Shown here: positions 35,055-44,587 of the stretch, in pieces
Numbering within the stretch: the stretch's first letter is position 1
Layout of the letters: each line of letters opens with the position of its first letter
Assembly: GCF_902859705.1 (NCBI RefSeq)
Contig: NZ_CADIJO010000006.1
Location: 186,001-250,000, forward strand
Direction: 5' to 3'
DNA: 64,000 nucleotides
Source of the DNA: Achromobacter deleyi
GTDB taxonomy: Bacteria > Pseudomonadota > Gammaproteobacteria > Burkholderiales > Burkholderiaceae_B
Position numbers and translations under genes: made by a program
The notes under the pieces: generated by a model
What the model saw: the letters and a program-made list of their open reading frames with translations, nothing else
What the model was told of the DNA's origin: nothing
The model's database searches: none

Positions 35055-36794
35055 ATGGGCGCAGACCACAAGCTCCAGCTAGTGCTGGATGCGAATACCA
35101 ACGTCCTGACGGCGGTGTACGTACCGCCGCCCGTTCCCGACGCCGCCGATAACGCCATGGCGCCCGCCATCGATACGGCCCAGGACGCCGACGCCGCCGC
35201 GCAGCAAGGCGACACCGCCCTGGCCCCCGCCCCCACCCGCACCGACCTGCCCAGCTGGGATTCCCTGGCCGCGCTGGCCGCGGCCCAGGGCTGGTCCACC
35301 GAGGCGCTGGACAACCACGCCGTCATCACCTTCATCGACCTGTGCCGCGAGGCCACGGAACCCGTGGAGGCCCCCGTGGGCAAGGTGGTGGACGGTTCGT
35401 TCGACCTGGAAGTGGACGCCAGCTGCATGTCGGCCCTGGTGACCCTGCACCCGCCCAAGGGCGGCAAGCCGGTAGCGCTGGCCGTGCTGCGCCAGGCCGT
35501 GGCCGACCAGGGCATCGTGCATGGCGTACTAGAACAGGAACTGGCCGACGCCGTGGAACGCGGCGGCAGCCAGACGGTGCTGATCGCCCAGGGTACGCCG
35601 CCCACCCGCGGCACCCCCACCCGCTTCGAAAGCCTGCTGGACCGCCTGAAGCCCCGCGCCCAGGAAATCGACGAACTCGCCCAGGTGGACTACCGCGACC
35701 TGGGCAGCCTCTTGCTGGTCACGGCCGGCACGCCGCTGATGCGCCGGGTGCCGCCGTTGCCGGGCATCGACGGCTGTGACGTGCTGGGCCAGCCGGTGCT
35801 GCCGGACGAACTGCCCGACACCCCGTTTTCCAAGGACATGTCCGGCGTCGAAGTCGACCCCGAAGACCCGAACCTGCTGCGCGCCAGCATCGCCGGTTCG
35901 CCCAAGCTGATCCACCAAGGCGCCCAGGTCAATCCGGTGGTCGAGGTGGACGCCGTGGACCTGTCCACGGGCAACATCAACTTCGAAGGCTCGCTGCAGG
36001 TGCGCGGCGACATCAGCGCCACCATGGAAGTGCGGGTGACGGGCGACGTGGTCGTCAACGGCACCATGGAAGCCGCGCTGGTCGAGGCCGGCGGCAACGT
36101 CACGGTCAAGGGCGGCATCATCGGCATGGCCGAGGCCATGCAGGACAACGCCGGCGCCGCGGCCGCCACCGCACGCACCGCGCACATCGTCTGTGGCGGC
36201 GACCTGAAGGCCCGCTTCATCGCGAACTCGATCATCAGCGCCGGCCAGAACGTCGAGGTGGAACGCGAAATTCGCCAGAGCAGCATCGCCGCGGGCGGCA
36301 GCGTCAACGTCGGCGCGCCCAACAGCCAGCAGACCGCCATCACCGGCGGCCACACCCGCGCCCTGAAGTCGGTGCGCGCCGGCACCATCGGCTCGCCGGC
36401 CGGCGTACCCACGCTGGTGCAGGCCGGGCTGGACCCGCATGCCGACATCAAGCGGTCGGCGCTGACGCGCAAGCGGCTGAAGATGAACGAGGAAAAGGCC
36501 AAGCTGGAACAACTGCTGCTGTTCCTGCACTCGCACCCCGAACGCGCCACCGGCGACGTGGTCGAGCGTGCCCGCAACACCCACACCAAGCTGGGCCGCG
36601 ACCTGATCCAGCTGGACGAGGAAGAAGCCCAACTGATCCGCGACCTGCAACCCCTGCACGAAGCCACCATCATCGCCGCGCGACGCTTTTGCGGCGGCGC
36701 GAAGATTCAGGTGGGCAACAAGCAGCAGGAATTCCTGGAAGACCAGGTGGGCGGCAAGGCCGCACTGGAAGAAGGCCAGATCGTCATTCGCTGA
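35055..36794 (+). CDS. FapA/DUF342-family protein
   Basis: A 579-residue cytoplasmic protein. An N-terminal region up to about residue 260 precedes the DUF342 beta-helix, with repeated motifs such as INFEGSLQVRGDIS, VRVTGDVVVNG, GGNVTVKGGI, GGDLKARFIANS and IAAGGSVNVG. A coiled region (KLEQLLLFLHSHPE...) and a short terminal domain follow. The family affects flagellar assembly or polysaccharide regulation in several bacteria, but no flagellar gene is near. The start is chosen by GGGAGAGG at 35041-35048; a Met at 35016 adds 13 residues. Confidence 0.85.
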   Translation: MGADHKLQLVLDANTNVLTAVYVPPPVPDAADNAMAPAIDTAQDADAAAQQGDTALAPAPTRTDLPSWDSLAALAAAQGWSTEALDNHAVITFIDLCREATEPVEAPVGKVVDGSFDLEVDASCMSALVTLHPPKGGKPVALAVLRQAVADQGIVHGVLEQELADAVERGGSQTVLIAQGTPPTRGTPTRFESLLDRLKPRAQEIDELAQVDYRDLGSLLLVTAGTPLMRRVPPLPGIDGCDVLGQPVLPDELPDTPFSKDMSGVEVDPEDPNLLRASIAGSPKLIHQGAQVNPVVEVDAVDLSTGNINFEGSLQVRGDISATMEVRVTGDVVVNGTMEAALVEAGGNVTVKGGIIGMAEAMQDNAGAAAATARTAHIVCGGDLKARFIANSIISAGQNVEVEREIRQSSIAAGGSVNVGAPNSQQTAITGGHTRALKSVRAGTIGSPAGVPTLVQAGLDPHADIKRSALTRKRLKMNEEKAKLEQLLLFLHSHPERATGDVVERARNTHTKLGRDLIQLDEEEAQLIRDLQPLHEATIIAARRFCGGAKIQVGNKQQEFLEDQVGGKAALEEGQIVIR

Positions 36795-36903
36795 CGACGG
36801 GCGGCGGCGTCTCGCCGGGCGCCGTGTGCGTCTGCGCTGGCCCATGCCGATGCACGCAGCGCGGTGCCAGCCTGGCCCCCGCGCCCGGACCAGGACACCC
36901 GCG

Positions 36904-37710
36904 TCAGGGCGCCAGTTGCTTGAACCACTCGCGCGGCGAAATACCGCGGTCCGGGCCCAGGATCGAAAAGCCGCCGTCCACCGGAATATCCACCCCGGTC
37001 ATCCAGGACGCCGCGTCCGAACACGCAAAGCACACCGCCGCGGCGATCTCTTCGCCCGACCCCACCCGCCCCAGCGGATGGAAATGCGCGCCCACGGCAT
37101 CGGCGGCTTCGCGCGAGCCGCCCGCCAGTTGTTCGACCGACGGCGACCAGGTCCAGGCGGGCGACACCGCCAGCACGCGGATGCCGGCGGGCGCCAGTTC
37201 CACCGCGAAATTCTTGGTGATCTGCAACAACGCCGCCTTGGACGCCGGATACAGCGCACGCCCGGCCGCGCCGAACTTGCCGCCGGTACTGCCCAGGTTG
37301 ATCACCGCGCCGCCGCGCGGCATCCGCGGCGCCGCCATCTGCGTGAAGATCGCCGCCGACACCAGGTTGGTGTCCAGCGTGGCATGCCATTCTTCGCGGG
37401 TGGATGCCAGGCCGCGGTCGGCGTACTGGCAGGCGTTGTTGACCAGGATGTCGACCCGGCCGAAGCGCGCCTGCGCCGCGTCCAGGCAGCGCTGGATCTG
37501 GCTGTCCTGGCCGATGTCGGTTTCGCAGAACAGCGCCGCGTCGCCCAGTTCAGCGGCCAGCGCCAGGCCGGCCTGCGCGTTGCGCCCCACCAGCACCACG
37601 TTGGCGCCGGCCGCGGCCAGGCCGCGTGCGATGTCGGCGCCCAGGCCCTGCGTGCTGCCGGTAATGATGGCGGTCTTGCCGGCCAAGCCGGGAAAGCCTG
37701 AAAAATCCAT
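36904..37710 (-). CDS. Short-chain dehydrogenase/reductase
   Basis: A 268-residue SDR with TGSTQGLGADIARGLAAAG at the NAD(P) site, NNACQYAD, an LGSTGG catalytic Ser block and Tyr/Lys in YPASKAA. It is the last gene of a catabolic operon that includes a ring-hydroxylating dioxygenase, where it may oxidise a cis-diol or hydroxy intermediate. The true substrate is not evident. The open frame extends 23 codons upstream; MDFSGFPGLAGKTAIITG is the normal start. Confidence 0.88.
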   Translation of the reverse strand: MDFSGFPGLAGKTAIITGSTQGLGADIARGLAAAGANVVLVGRNAQAGLALAAELGDAALFCETDIGQDSQIQRCLDAAQARFGRVDILVNNACQYADRGLASTREEWHATLDTNLVSAAIFTQMAAPRMPRGGAVINLGSTGGKFGAAGRALYPASKAALLQITKNFAVELAPAGIRVLAVSPAWTWSPSVEQLAGGSREAADAVGAHFHPLGRVGSGEEIAAAVCFACSDAASWMTGVDIPVDGGFSILGPDRGISPREWFKQLAP

Positions 37711-37723
37711 GGAAAATCCTTGA

Positions 37724-38335
37724 TCAGTGCGGCGCCGTGGCCCAGCGCACAGCTTGCGCCACCGAACCGGTCTGCGCAATCAGGCGCATGCTGGCCAGCG
37801 AGGCGTCGTGCACGGCCGGGTCGGCCGAGGCGCAGGCATCTTCAGCCACCATCACGTGAAAGCCGATATCGGCCGCGTGCCGCACCGTGCCTTCGACCAC
37901 CGAATGCGTAGCCACGCCCGCCACCACCAGGCGACGCGCGCCCAGCACCCGCAGCGTTTCCTCCAGCGGCGTGCCGTAGAACGCGCTGATGCGGGTGTGC
38001 TTGACCACGAACTCGCGCGTGCTGCCGGCCAGCGGTTGCAGCCCTTCGTAGAAATCGCTGCCCCACTGCCCTTCGGCCACCGCGCCGATGCTGGCCACGT
38101 TGCGAAAGATATCGCAGTTAGGCAGCAGGTCCGCGTAGTCGGGCCGAAAGGCAATGCGCACGTGCACGATGGGCAGCCCCTGGGCGCGGGCGCTGTCCAG
38201 CAGCGTCGCAGCGCCGCGCAGCAGCCGCTGGCGCACGCCGCCGTCGGCATCCAGCCCGACGCGGATCTTGCCTTCCGGATGCAGCACGTCGTTCTGGTAG
38301 TGCAGCGCCAGCACCGCGGCGTCGGCCGCGCTCAC
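37724..38335 (-). CDS. Isochorismatase-like hydrolase with altered catalytic residues
   Basis: A 203-residue protein of the isochorismatase/cysteine hydrolase fold. It has the expected blocks IVHVRIAFR and VKHTRISAFYGTPL with Lys112, but two triad positions differ. The N-terminal Asp of D-x-Q-N-D is His12 (LALHYQND) and the Cys of T-x-x-C-V is Val146 (ATHSVVEG). So it is either non-catalytic or uses other chemistry. It starts at GTG, overlapping the dioxygenase beta stop (GTGA). Confidence 0.8.
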   Translation of the reverse strand: MSAADAAVLALHYQNDVLHPEGKIRVGLDADGGVRQRLLRGAATLLDSARAQGLPIVHVRIAFRPDYADLLPNCDIFRNVASIGAVAEGQWGSDFYEGLQPLAGSTREFVVKHTRISAFYGTPLEETLRVLGARRLVVAGVATHSVVEGTVRHAADIGFHVMVAEDACASADPAVHDASLASMRLIAQTGSVAQAVRWATAPH

Positions 38336-38865
38336 ACGAACACCTCGAACACGTCGTGGGCATCGTCGCAATTGACCAGGTCCACGCGCTTCATGCGGAT
38401 GCGCCAGCTGTCGCCGTCGGCCGCCAGCTTGTGGGTGTAGCGCCCGGCCAGCTGGCGCGGCTGGCGCTTCCGCCATTCGGTCATCTGAAACGCGGAATGC
38501 ACGACCAGGTTGCCGCCCGCGTCCACGCCTTCGACCTGCACGCCGCCCACCAGCCGCACGCTGCGCGTGGGCGGCTGCTGCGACCAGTTGCGCGGGTGCT
38601 CAAGGCGGCGGATGCGCACGTCGCGCAGCATGCGGTCTTCCCAGAACAGCGAGATGTGGTCGTAGGGGTTGGCCTGGCCCGGTTCGCGCGGCATCCAGTA
38701 CATGCCGTCGTCGGTCCACAGCGACTGCCAGTCGTCGTAGCGGCGTTCGTCCAGCAGGCGGGCCTCGCGGTACAGGAACTGGGCGATGCGGTGGTAGGCC
38801 TCGGCCGGCACGTCGGCCGGCGCCAGTTGATCGGTCGAGACGTCGAATTCCAGGTCTAGCAGCAT
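38332..38865 (-). CDS. Aromatic-ring-hydroxylating dioxygenase, beta (small) subunit
   Basis: A 177-residue NTF2-fold subunit. EAYHRIAQFLYREARLLDERRYDDW and the YWMPRE segment are characteristic of the family. It pairs with the alpha subunit in the oxygenase; the beta subunit is structural. The start MLLDLEFDVSTDQ overlaps the alpha gene by 10 bp. No ferredoxin or reductase gene is adjacent, so electron transfer partners must be elsewhere. Confidence 0.88.
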   Translation of the reverse strand: MLLDLEFDVSTDQLAPADVPAEAYHRIAQFLYREARLLDERRYDDWQSLWTDDGMYWMPREPGQANPYDHISLFWEDRMLRDVRIRRLEHPRNWSQQPPTRSVRLVGGVQVEGVDAGGNLVVHSAFQMTEWRKRQPRQLAGRYTHKLAADGDSWRIRMKRVDLVNCDDAHDVFEVFV

Positions 38866-40199
38866 GCGCCTTCTCCTTGGGCCGGGGCCTGCGCCACCGC
38901 GCCCGCTTCCATGTATTGCTTCCAGGCGCGGAACTGGTTGCGCATCGGCAGTTCGCTGGTGCCGTTGACCGACACCATGCCGTCGGCATCGCTGCGGTCG
39001 GTGCCGTGGTAGCGGTGCATGCTGACCCATTCACCGCCGCGCGTGGCGTTGCCTTCCTGGCAGCGGTTGTAGAGTTCGATATCGTCCGGCATGACGTTGG
39101 ACGACGGCGAGTTGATCACGTTGGCATACAGCATGGCGCGCTTGAACACGCCGTCGGGCGCGCCCTTGCAGCGGAACGTCTGGATCTCGATCAGCGTGCG
39201 GTCAACAGCGATCGGACGTATGACGCGGAACTGCTGGAACACGGTGTGGGGCGAGCCGCTGCCGTAGATGACGGTGTTGTGGCGGTTCATGCCCAGGATC
39301 TCGCGGGCGCGGTCCGGCCCGTAGGCGGCGGACAGCGTCTCGAAGTGCTCGCGCGAGATCGGATCGCGCTCGGCCGCGCCGGGGTTGAAGATGCCCTCCA
39401 TGTAGCCATGGCCGTTGTCGTAGGCGCGCAGTTCCAGCTTTTCCCAGAACTCGTAGGGCTCGCCGTTGCCATCCATGATGTGCAGCTCGAACGGCATCTC
39501 GCCGATTTCCTTGGCCTCGTCGCGGGCCGCGGCGAACGACGATTCATGCGTCACGCGGGCATGCATGGTGTCGTGCAGGTTCTCGTAGAACACCTTCCAG
39601 TTTGACCGCTGCATCACGCGGAAGATGCCGCCGGCCACTTCCACCTCGCCCACCGGCGAACGGTCGCAGAGGTTGTCGATGGACGAGCGCGCACCACCCA
39701 GGAACGCTTCCAGGCCCTGGCCATCGCGCGCCTGGCTGGCGAACACGAAGCCGCGATAGCTTTCCACGCGCGGCAGGCGCCGCATCGAAAAGCTGGGATC
39801 GGTGGGGTCATAGGACGTGCCTTCAAGCCCTTGCTTGAGCGGCACGCCCAGGTGGCTGCCGTCCAGCTTGAAGGTCCAGGCGTGATACGGGCAGCGGAAG
39901 AACTTGCCCACGCAGCCGTCGCCGTCGGCCACCACCTTGGCGCCCTTGTGCGGGCAGCGGTTGTACAGCACGTGCACGCGGCCATCGGTGGCGCGCACCA
40001 TCAGCACGTCCTGGTCGCCCAGGCGGGTGGTGTGATAGTCGCCCGTCTTGGGCACCTGGCTTTCATGGCCCACATAGACCCAGGCGCGACCGTAGATGCG
40101 CTGCATCTCCAGGTCGAAAATGGCCGGGTCGGTATACAGGCTGCGGTGCACGCTGTCGCCGCGCACCATCTGGCCCAATTGTTGATCGCTGTACGACAT
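38856..40199 (-). CDS. Aromatic-ring-hydroxylating dioxygenase, alpha subunit
   Basis: A 447-residue Rieske oxygenase. The [2Fe-2S] ligands are Cys82-x-His84 (RCPHKGAKV) and Cys103-x2-His106 (RCPYHAW). The mononuclear iron His ligands are likely His213 and His218 in ENLHDTMHARVTH. It resembles the salicylate/anthranilate-type group, but the substrate cannot be fixed. It is the third gene of the operon starting with a liv-type binding protein. Confidence 0.92.
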   Translation of the reverse strand: MSYSDQQLGQMVRGDSVHRSLYTDPAIFDLEMQRIYGRAWVYVGHESQVPKTGDYHTTRLGDQDVLMVRATDGRVHVLYNRCPHKGAKVVADGDGCVGKFFRCPYHAWTFKLDGSHLGVPLKQGLEGTSYDPTDPSFSMRRLPRVESYRGFVFASQARDGQGLEAFLGGARSSIDNLCDRSPVGEVEVAGGIFRVMQRSNWKVFYENLHDTMHARVTHESSFAAARDEAKEIGEMPFELHIMDGNGEPYEFWEKLELRAYDNGHGYMEGIFNPGAAERDPISREHFETLSAAYGPDRAREILGMNRHNTVIYGSGSPHTVFQQFRVIRPIAVDRTLIEIQTFRCKGAPDGVFKRAMLYANVINSPSSNVMPDDIELYNRCQEGNATRGGEWVSMHRYHGTDRSDADGMVSVNGTSELPMRNQFRAWKQYMEAGAVAQAPAQGEGACC

Positions 40200-40208
40200 G
40201 GCGGTCTC

Positions 40209-41453
40209 CTACTTGTTCTCGCTGTCTTGCCAGCGCGCCATCAGCGTGTTGGACGGCAGCGTCTCGTCCAGCAGCTTGCGCGCGGTGTCACGGCCGGCCA
40301 CCGGCAGGCCCTTGGGGTCCAGCACGCCGATCTGCACCAGCACGCTGGCCTGGTCCCAATAGATGTGTTCGTGGCAGAGCTTGTCGCCGCGGAACTTCAC
40401 GATGGCCACCAGCGGAATCTCGACATACTTGCCCGTGGGCGGCACGCCCGGCAGCATCCAGTCGATTTCGGTGGTGTGGGTGAAGCAGAACAGCACTTCG
40501 TCCACGATCTGCGTGGCCCCCACGGTGCGCGACAGCGGCACCAGCCGGGTGTCGGGCGGATTGCTGTTGACGAAATGATGCTGGTAGAAGCGCGACAACT
40601 CGCGGTAGCCCACCCCGCCCGTCATGGTGGGAATGTGGTTGACGTAAGGCTCGGCCACCATGGTGGCCATGGTGGCGGCCACGTCGCGGGTGCCGAATTC
40701 GTATTCGCAGTGCTTGTCCCACAGGTACGAATAGTCGAACTGCGGGCCGATCACGCGTTGCAGCGCGGCCATGCTGCGCTGGTGCGCCATCAGCGCCGAC
40801 GGCTTGTCGTAATGCGCGCCGCCCGTGCGGGCAAAGGCGTGATCCATGCCGGGGTAGACGTACAGCTCGACGCCCGGCTTGCCGCCCAGCGCCTCGAGAA
40901 TGCGCTGGCGCGCGGGCGGCGGACAGAAGCCATCCTGCTCGGCGATGTGCAGCACCAGCCGGCCGCGCAGGTTCGCGGCTTCGTCCAGGCTGTCTTCGAT
41001 GCCCACGCCGTAGTAGCCGATGGCCACGTCCGCATCGGTACGGCAGGCGGCCAGATAGGCCAGCTTGCCGCCCAGGCAATAGCCCAGCACGCCGGCGCCG
41101 CCCTGCTGCTCGGGCAGCGCTCGCAGCGCCGCGAGGGTCGAGGCGATGTCCTTGATGCCCAGGTCCACGTCAAAGCGCTGGTACAGCTCGAAGGCGCGCG
41201 GCATGTCGGCCGGGCCGTCGGTCAGCTGGATGCCGGGCTGCTGGCGCCAGAACAGATCGGGCGCCAGCACCACATAGCCTTCCTCGGCCAGGGCCTGCGC
41301 CGTGCGGCGCATGAAATCGTTGATGCCGAAGATTTCCTGGCACAGCACCAGGCCCGGTCCGTGGCCCGCGGCCGGCACGGCCAGGTAGGCGCCGAAAGAC
41401 TGGCCGTCGTGCGAGGCAATGGTGACCTCGCGGGTCGAGATAGTCGCTGTCAT
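40209..41453 (-). CDS. Dienelactone hydrolase fused to a SnoaL-like domain
   Basis: A 414-residue two-domain protein. Residues 1-235 are a dienelactone-hydrolase alpha/beta fold with nucleophile Cys126 (GYCLGGKLAY), the acid in EQDGFCPP and the His in GMDHAFAR. Residues from about 240 are an NTF2/SnoaL-like domain (EPYVNHIPTMTGG..., KLCHEHIYWDQASV). It probably hydrolyses a lactone or ester in the aromatic pathway. Its genomic partner is the dioxygenase. The SnoaL role (cyclase, carrier or dimer module) is unknown. Confidence 0.88.
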   Translation of the reverse strand: MTATISTREVTIASHDGQSFGAYLAVPAAGHGPGLVLCQEIFGINDFMRRTAQALAEEGYVVLAPDLFWRQQPGIQLTDGPADMPRAFELYQRFDVDLGIKDIASTLAALRALPEQQGGAGVLGYCLGGKLAYLAACRTDADVAIGYYGVGIEDSLDEAANLRGRLVLHIAEQDGFCPPPARQRILEALGGKPGVELYVYPGMDHAFARTGGAHYDKPSALMAHQRSMAALQRVIGPQFDYSYLWDKHCEYEFGTRDVAATMATMVAEPYVNHIPTMTGGVGYRELSRFYQHHFVNSNPPDTRLVPLSRTVGATQIVDEVLFCFTHTTEIDWMLPGVPPTGKYVEIPLVAIVKFRGDKLCHEHIYWDQASVLVQIGVLDPKGLPVAGRDTARKLLDETLPSNTLMARWQDSENK

Positions 41454-41484
41454 GCGTAAAGCTCCTTTGCGGTCGTTGCCGCGC

Positions 41485-42663
41485 CTACTTCATCTGGCAG
41501 GCGGCGGCGAACGGGTCCTGGTACTGCGTCAGCACCGTGCCCGACAACTTGTTGGCCAGCTTGCCGTCCGCGCCCTTCTCGATGGTGCGCAGGTAGTAGT
41601 TCTGGATGGGATATTGGTTGCGATTGAATTTGAAATCGCCACGCACCGACTTGAAGTCCGCGCGGCGCAACGCCGGCCGCAACGCATCGGCGCCGAGCTT
41701 GCCGCCCGTCTGGCGCACTGCGCTGTCCAGCAGCATGGCGGCGTCGTAGCCCTGCGACGCATATAGCGTGGGGCTGCGGTTGTAGGCCTTCTTGAAGTCG
41801 GCCACGAATTGGCGGTTGGCCGGATTGTCCAGATCCACCGCCCACTGCGAGGTATTGCGCAGGCCCTCGATCGGCGCGCCCACGGCGCCGATGGTGTCTT
41901 CATCGCCCGAGAAGCCCGGCGCCAGCAGCACGATGTCCTTGCCCAGGCCCGCGCCGTTGAACTGCTTGATGAAATTCACGCCCATGCCGCCCGGCAGAAA
42001 GAAGAACACCGCATCCGGCTTGCTGGCGCGCAGCCGCGTGATTTCCACGCCATAGTCCAGCTGGCCCAGCTGGGTATAGATCTCTTCGGACAGGCCGCCC
42101 TTGTACAGGCGCTTGAAGCCGTTGAGCGACTCGCGTCCGCCCGGATAATCCGGCGCGATCAGCGCCACGCGCTTGAAACCCTGGTCCGCGGCGTACTTTC
42201 CCATGGCGGCGGGAATATCCTCGTTCTGCCAGGCCACCGCGAAGAAATTCGGATTACAGCCCACGCCCGCATAATTCTCGGGCCCGGTATTGGTGCTGAG
42301 ATAGATAGTGCCCGACTGCAAAATGGCCGGCATCACCGGCAGCAGCACATTGGAAAACACGATGCCGGTCATGATGTCGACCTTGTCGCGCTTGAGCAGG
42401 CGCTCGACCGCCTGGCGGCCGGTGTCGGCCTTCTGCTGGTCATCGGCCACCACCACTTCGGCGGGCAGTCCGCCCAGCTTGCCACCGGTATGCTGCAACG
42501 CAAGATTGAAACCATCACGGATTTCATTGCCCAGCGCCGCGCCCGGCCCGGACAGCGTCGTCAACAGCCCGACCTTGATCTTTTCCTCGGCCGACACCCC
42601 GGCCGCAGCCGTCATGCAAACCAGCGCCGCCAGCGCGCGCCGACCCCATTGTTTTCCATTCAT
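41485..42663 (-). CDS. Branched-chain amino-acid-type ABC substrate-binding protein
   Basis: A 392-residue LivK-like periplasmic protein. The signal MNGKQWGRRALAALVCMTAAAGVSA is cleaved before EEKIKVGLLT. LSGPGAALGNEIRDGFNLAL and ALIAPDYPGGRESLNGFK are family blocks, and the C-terminus has NYYLRTIEKGADG. No permease or ATPase follows, so it may share the liv system seen at the right edge, or sense/scavenge an aromatic acid as related proteins do. It is first in the dioxygenase operon. Confidence 0.9.
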   Translation of the reverse strand: MNGKQWGRRALAALVCMTAAAGVSAEEKIKVGLLTTLSGPGAALGNEIRDGFNLALQHTGGKLGGLPAEVVVADDQQKADTGRQAVERLLKRDKVDIMTGIVFSNVLLPVMPAILQSGTIYLSTNTGPENYAGVGCNPNFFAVAWQNEDIPAAMGKYAADQGFKRVALIAPDYPGGRESLNGFKRLYKGGLSEEIYTQLGQLDYGVEITRLRASKPDAVFFFLPGGMGVNFIKQFNGAGLGKDIVLLAPGFSGDEDTIGAVGAPIEGLRNTSQWAVDLDNPANRQFVADFKKAYNRSPTLYASQGYDAAMLLDSAVRQTGGKLGADALRPALRRADFKSVRGDFKFNRNQYPIQNYYLRTIEKGADGKLANKLSGTVLTQYQDPFAAACQMK

Positions 42664-42925
42664 GAGCCACCCCGTATGTGTCCGCCGACGCCGCCGGCGC
42701 GATGCTGACAGAATCCGTCTGCCGTCGGTTACCGCAAGCCGCCCTGAAAATCGCCAGCTTACGCGCCGCGGCGCCGCCTTCCAACAACCCCCAGAGTAGG
42801 CCCGCCCGCCCCGCCGCTCTATCCGATTCCGCCCACGCTTATCCGGGATTCACTTAATTCCCACGGCAGGCCGATTGCTTTACGCTGGTCGGCAATACGG
42901 GAGCGTTCCCGTCCCGGAGACTCCC

Positions 42926-43912
42926 ATGCACGGCTGGTCCCGCATCGAGCTGGCGCCATTGCTCAAAAGGCGCGTGTTCAGTTCCACCCAGCCGGCGGAA
43001 ACGCGCGAACGCGTGTCCGAAGCGCTGAAAGAACACCGCCTGACCTGGAAAGGCGGCCGCGTCGACGCCGAACTGAACCGCGGCCGCTTCGGCGCCCTCA
43101 GCGTCTGTACACTGCGCTACGGCGCCGAAGTCCACATCGAACCCGACCGCCTGCAAGACTTCATGCTGGTCCAGGTCCCCCTGCACGGCCGCGCCCGCAT
43201 CGAATGCGGCGCCGACAGCGTAGACACCCACCCCGACTGCGCCGCCGTCATCGCCCCCAACCGCGCCCTGAAACTGCACTGGGAAGCCGGCTGCGAACAA
43301 CTGCTGTTGAAGATCCCCCGCGGCAAACTGGAAACCATCGGCCGCCGCATCTTCGGCGACGCCGCCACCCGCCCCCTGGACTTCACCCCCGCGCTACGCC
43401 TGGACACCCCCATCGGCGCCGCCTGGCGCAGCATGGTCACCGGCCTGATCCACCTGCTCCCCACCCTGGACGACGGCGCCCCCCGCCCGCCTGCGGCATG
43501 GCTGGAACACCTGGAAGACACGTTGGTGCTGCACCTGCTGTACAACCAGCCGAACACTTGGCAAAGCGGCGCGACGCAAGCCCCAGCGCAACCGCGCAGG
43601 CTGGCCCAAGCCGAGTCATACATGAGAAAGAACCTGTCAGCCCCGCTAACGCTGACAGAAATCGCCCGCGGCGCAGGCGCCAGCGCAAGCGCGCTGACAC
43701 GGCTGTTCCAGGAACATCGCGGCACAACCCCGATGCAAGCGCTGAGAACGCTACGCCTGGACGCCGCACGAGAACGCTTACAGCAAGGCTCCTGCGCAAG
43801 CGTGACGGAAGTAGCGGTATCCGTAGGAATCGGACACCTGGGAAGATTCTCGGAGTACTACCGAGAACGTTTCGGTGAACTGCCGCGAGAGACGTTTCAG
43901 CATCGGAGTTGA
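42926..43912 (+). CDS. AraC-family transcriptional regulator
   Basis: A 328-residue regulator. A cupin-like effector domain (about 20-190) is followed by a C-terminal AraC helix-turn-helix pair (LTEIARGAGASASALTRLF and VTEVAVSVGIGHLGRFSEYYRERFGELP). It is divergent from the dioxygenase operon and is its likely activator. An ATG at 42926 with GGAGA at 42916-42920 is the start; an in-frame Met at 42875 is weaker. The 3' quarter uses many A-ending codons, unlike the rest of the gene. Confidence 0.9.
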   Translation: MHGWSRIELAPLLKRRVFSSTQPAETRERVSEALKEHRLTWKGGRVDAELNRGRFGALSVCTLRYGAEVHIEPDRLQDFMLVQVPLHGRARIECGADSVDTHPDCAAVIAPNRALKLHWEAGCEQLLLKIPRGKLETIGRRIFGDAATRPLDFTPALRLDTPIGAAWRSMVTGLIHLLPTLDDGAPRPPAAWLEHLEDTLVLHLLYNQPNTWQSGATQAPAQPRRLAQAESYMRKNLSAPLTLTEIARGAGASASALTRLFQEHRGTTPMQALRTLRLDAARERLQQGSCASVTEVAVSVGIGHLGRFSEYYRERFGELPRETFQHRS

Positions 43913-43938
43913 GCGGCTCGTTGGCGTTTATTGTTCTT

Positions 43939-44115
43939 CGTAGGTCGCCCGGCGCGGGGGTGGCTTGCGGAGTGGGCGCCCACGATTGCGGTCCGGAGCC
44001 TTCGCTCCGGACTCCCCCTTCGTCATCTTCGTTGTCGCCTTCGGCGACTGCCTTCAGATTCCCTCGGGCGCATCGAGGTTGCCCACTCCGCAAGCCACCC
44101 CCGCACCGGGCTACG
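43939..44115 (+). repeat. Alpha hairpin element, copy 4
   Basis: 30-bp arms, 43948-43977 with 44081-44110, match at 29 of 30 positions. The arm sequence contains GGCTTGCGGAGTGGGC where copy 1 has GGCATGCGGAGTGGGC, with the matching change in the other arm. The apical stem is GTCGCC-TTCG-GGCGAC, a CUUCGG tetraloop, on the plus strand. Confidence 0.9.
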
Positions 44116-44587
44116 GTTTTCGAGGTTTGTCGCGCTGCTGGACCCGTGTTCAGGGAATGGAATCTACAGGGCCGCCAAGCCGCGGCCGCGCGGGCGGCCA
44201 CGTTTGGCATTGCGTTGCTGGAAAGTGTTGCGAGTGCGCTTCGCGCTGATGAAGACTGGTTTTCTAATGGTTCGCAGTCAAGAGGGAGGGGCGGTGATGG
44301 GCGGCGCGGCAGACTCTTGCTTGCGCATGCTGACCGTCTCGCGCGCCGCCCATCAGGCGCTGCACACTGACGTGAAACGCCACGGCATCCGCGCCGCTAG
44401 AAAACAACATCCTCACCTACACGCGAGAGCGTCATCGACGCACGCAAGACGCCGCGTAAGCCTCGTAAGGCCGCCCGCGCGGCCGGCACGAGGCGGGCAA
44501 CGCCCTACCCCGCCCACCCCCACCGACCGTGAGAAAAACGCCAAGCACACCGCCCGCCCCAGCGCCCGAGATTGATCCTAATCATGA

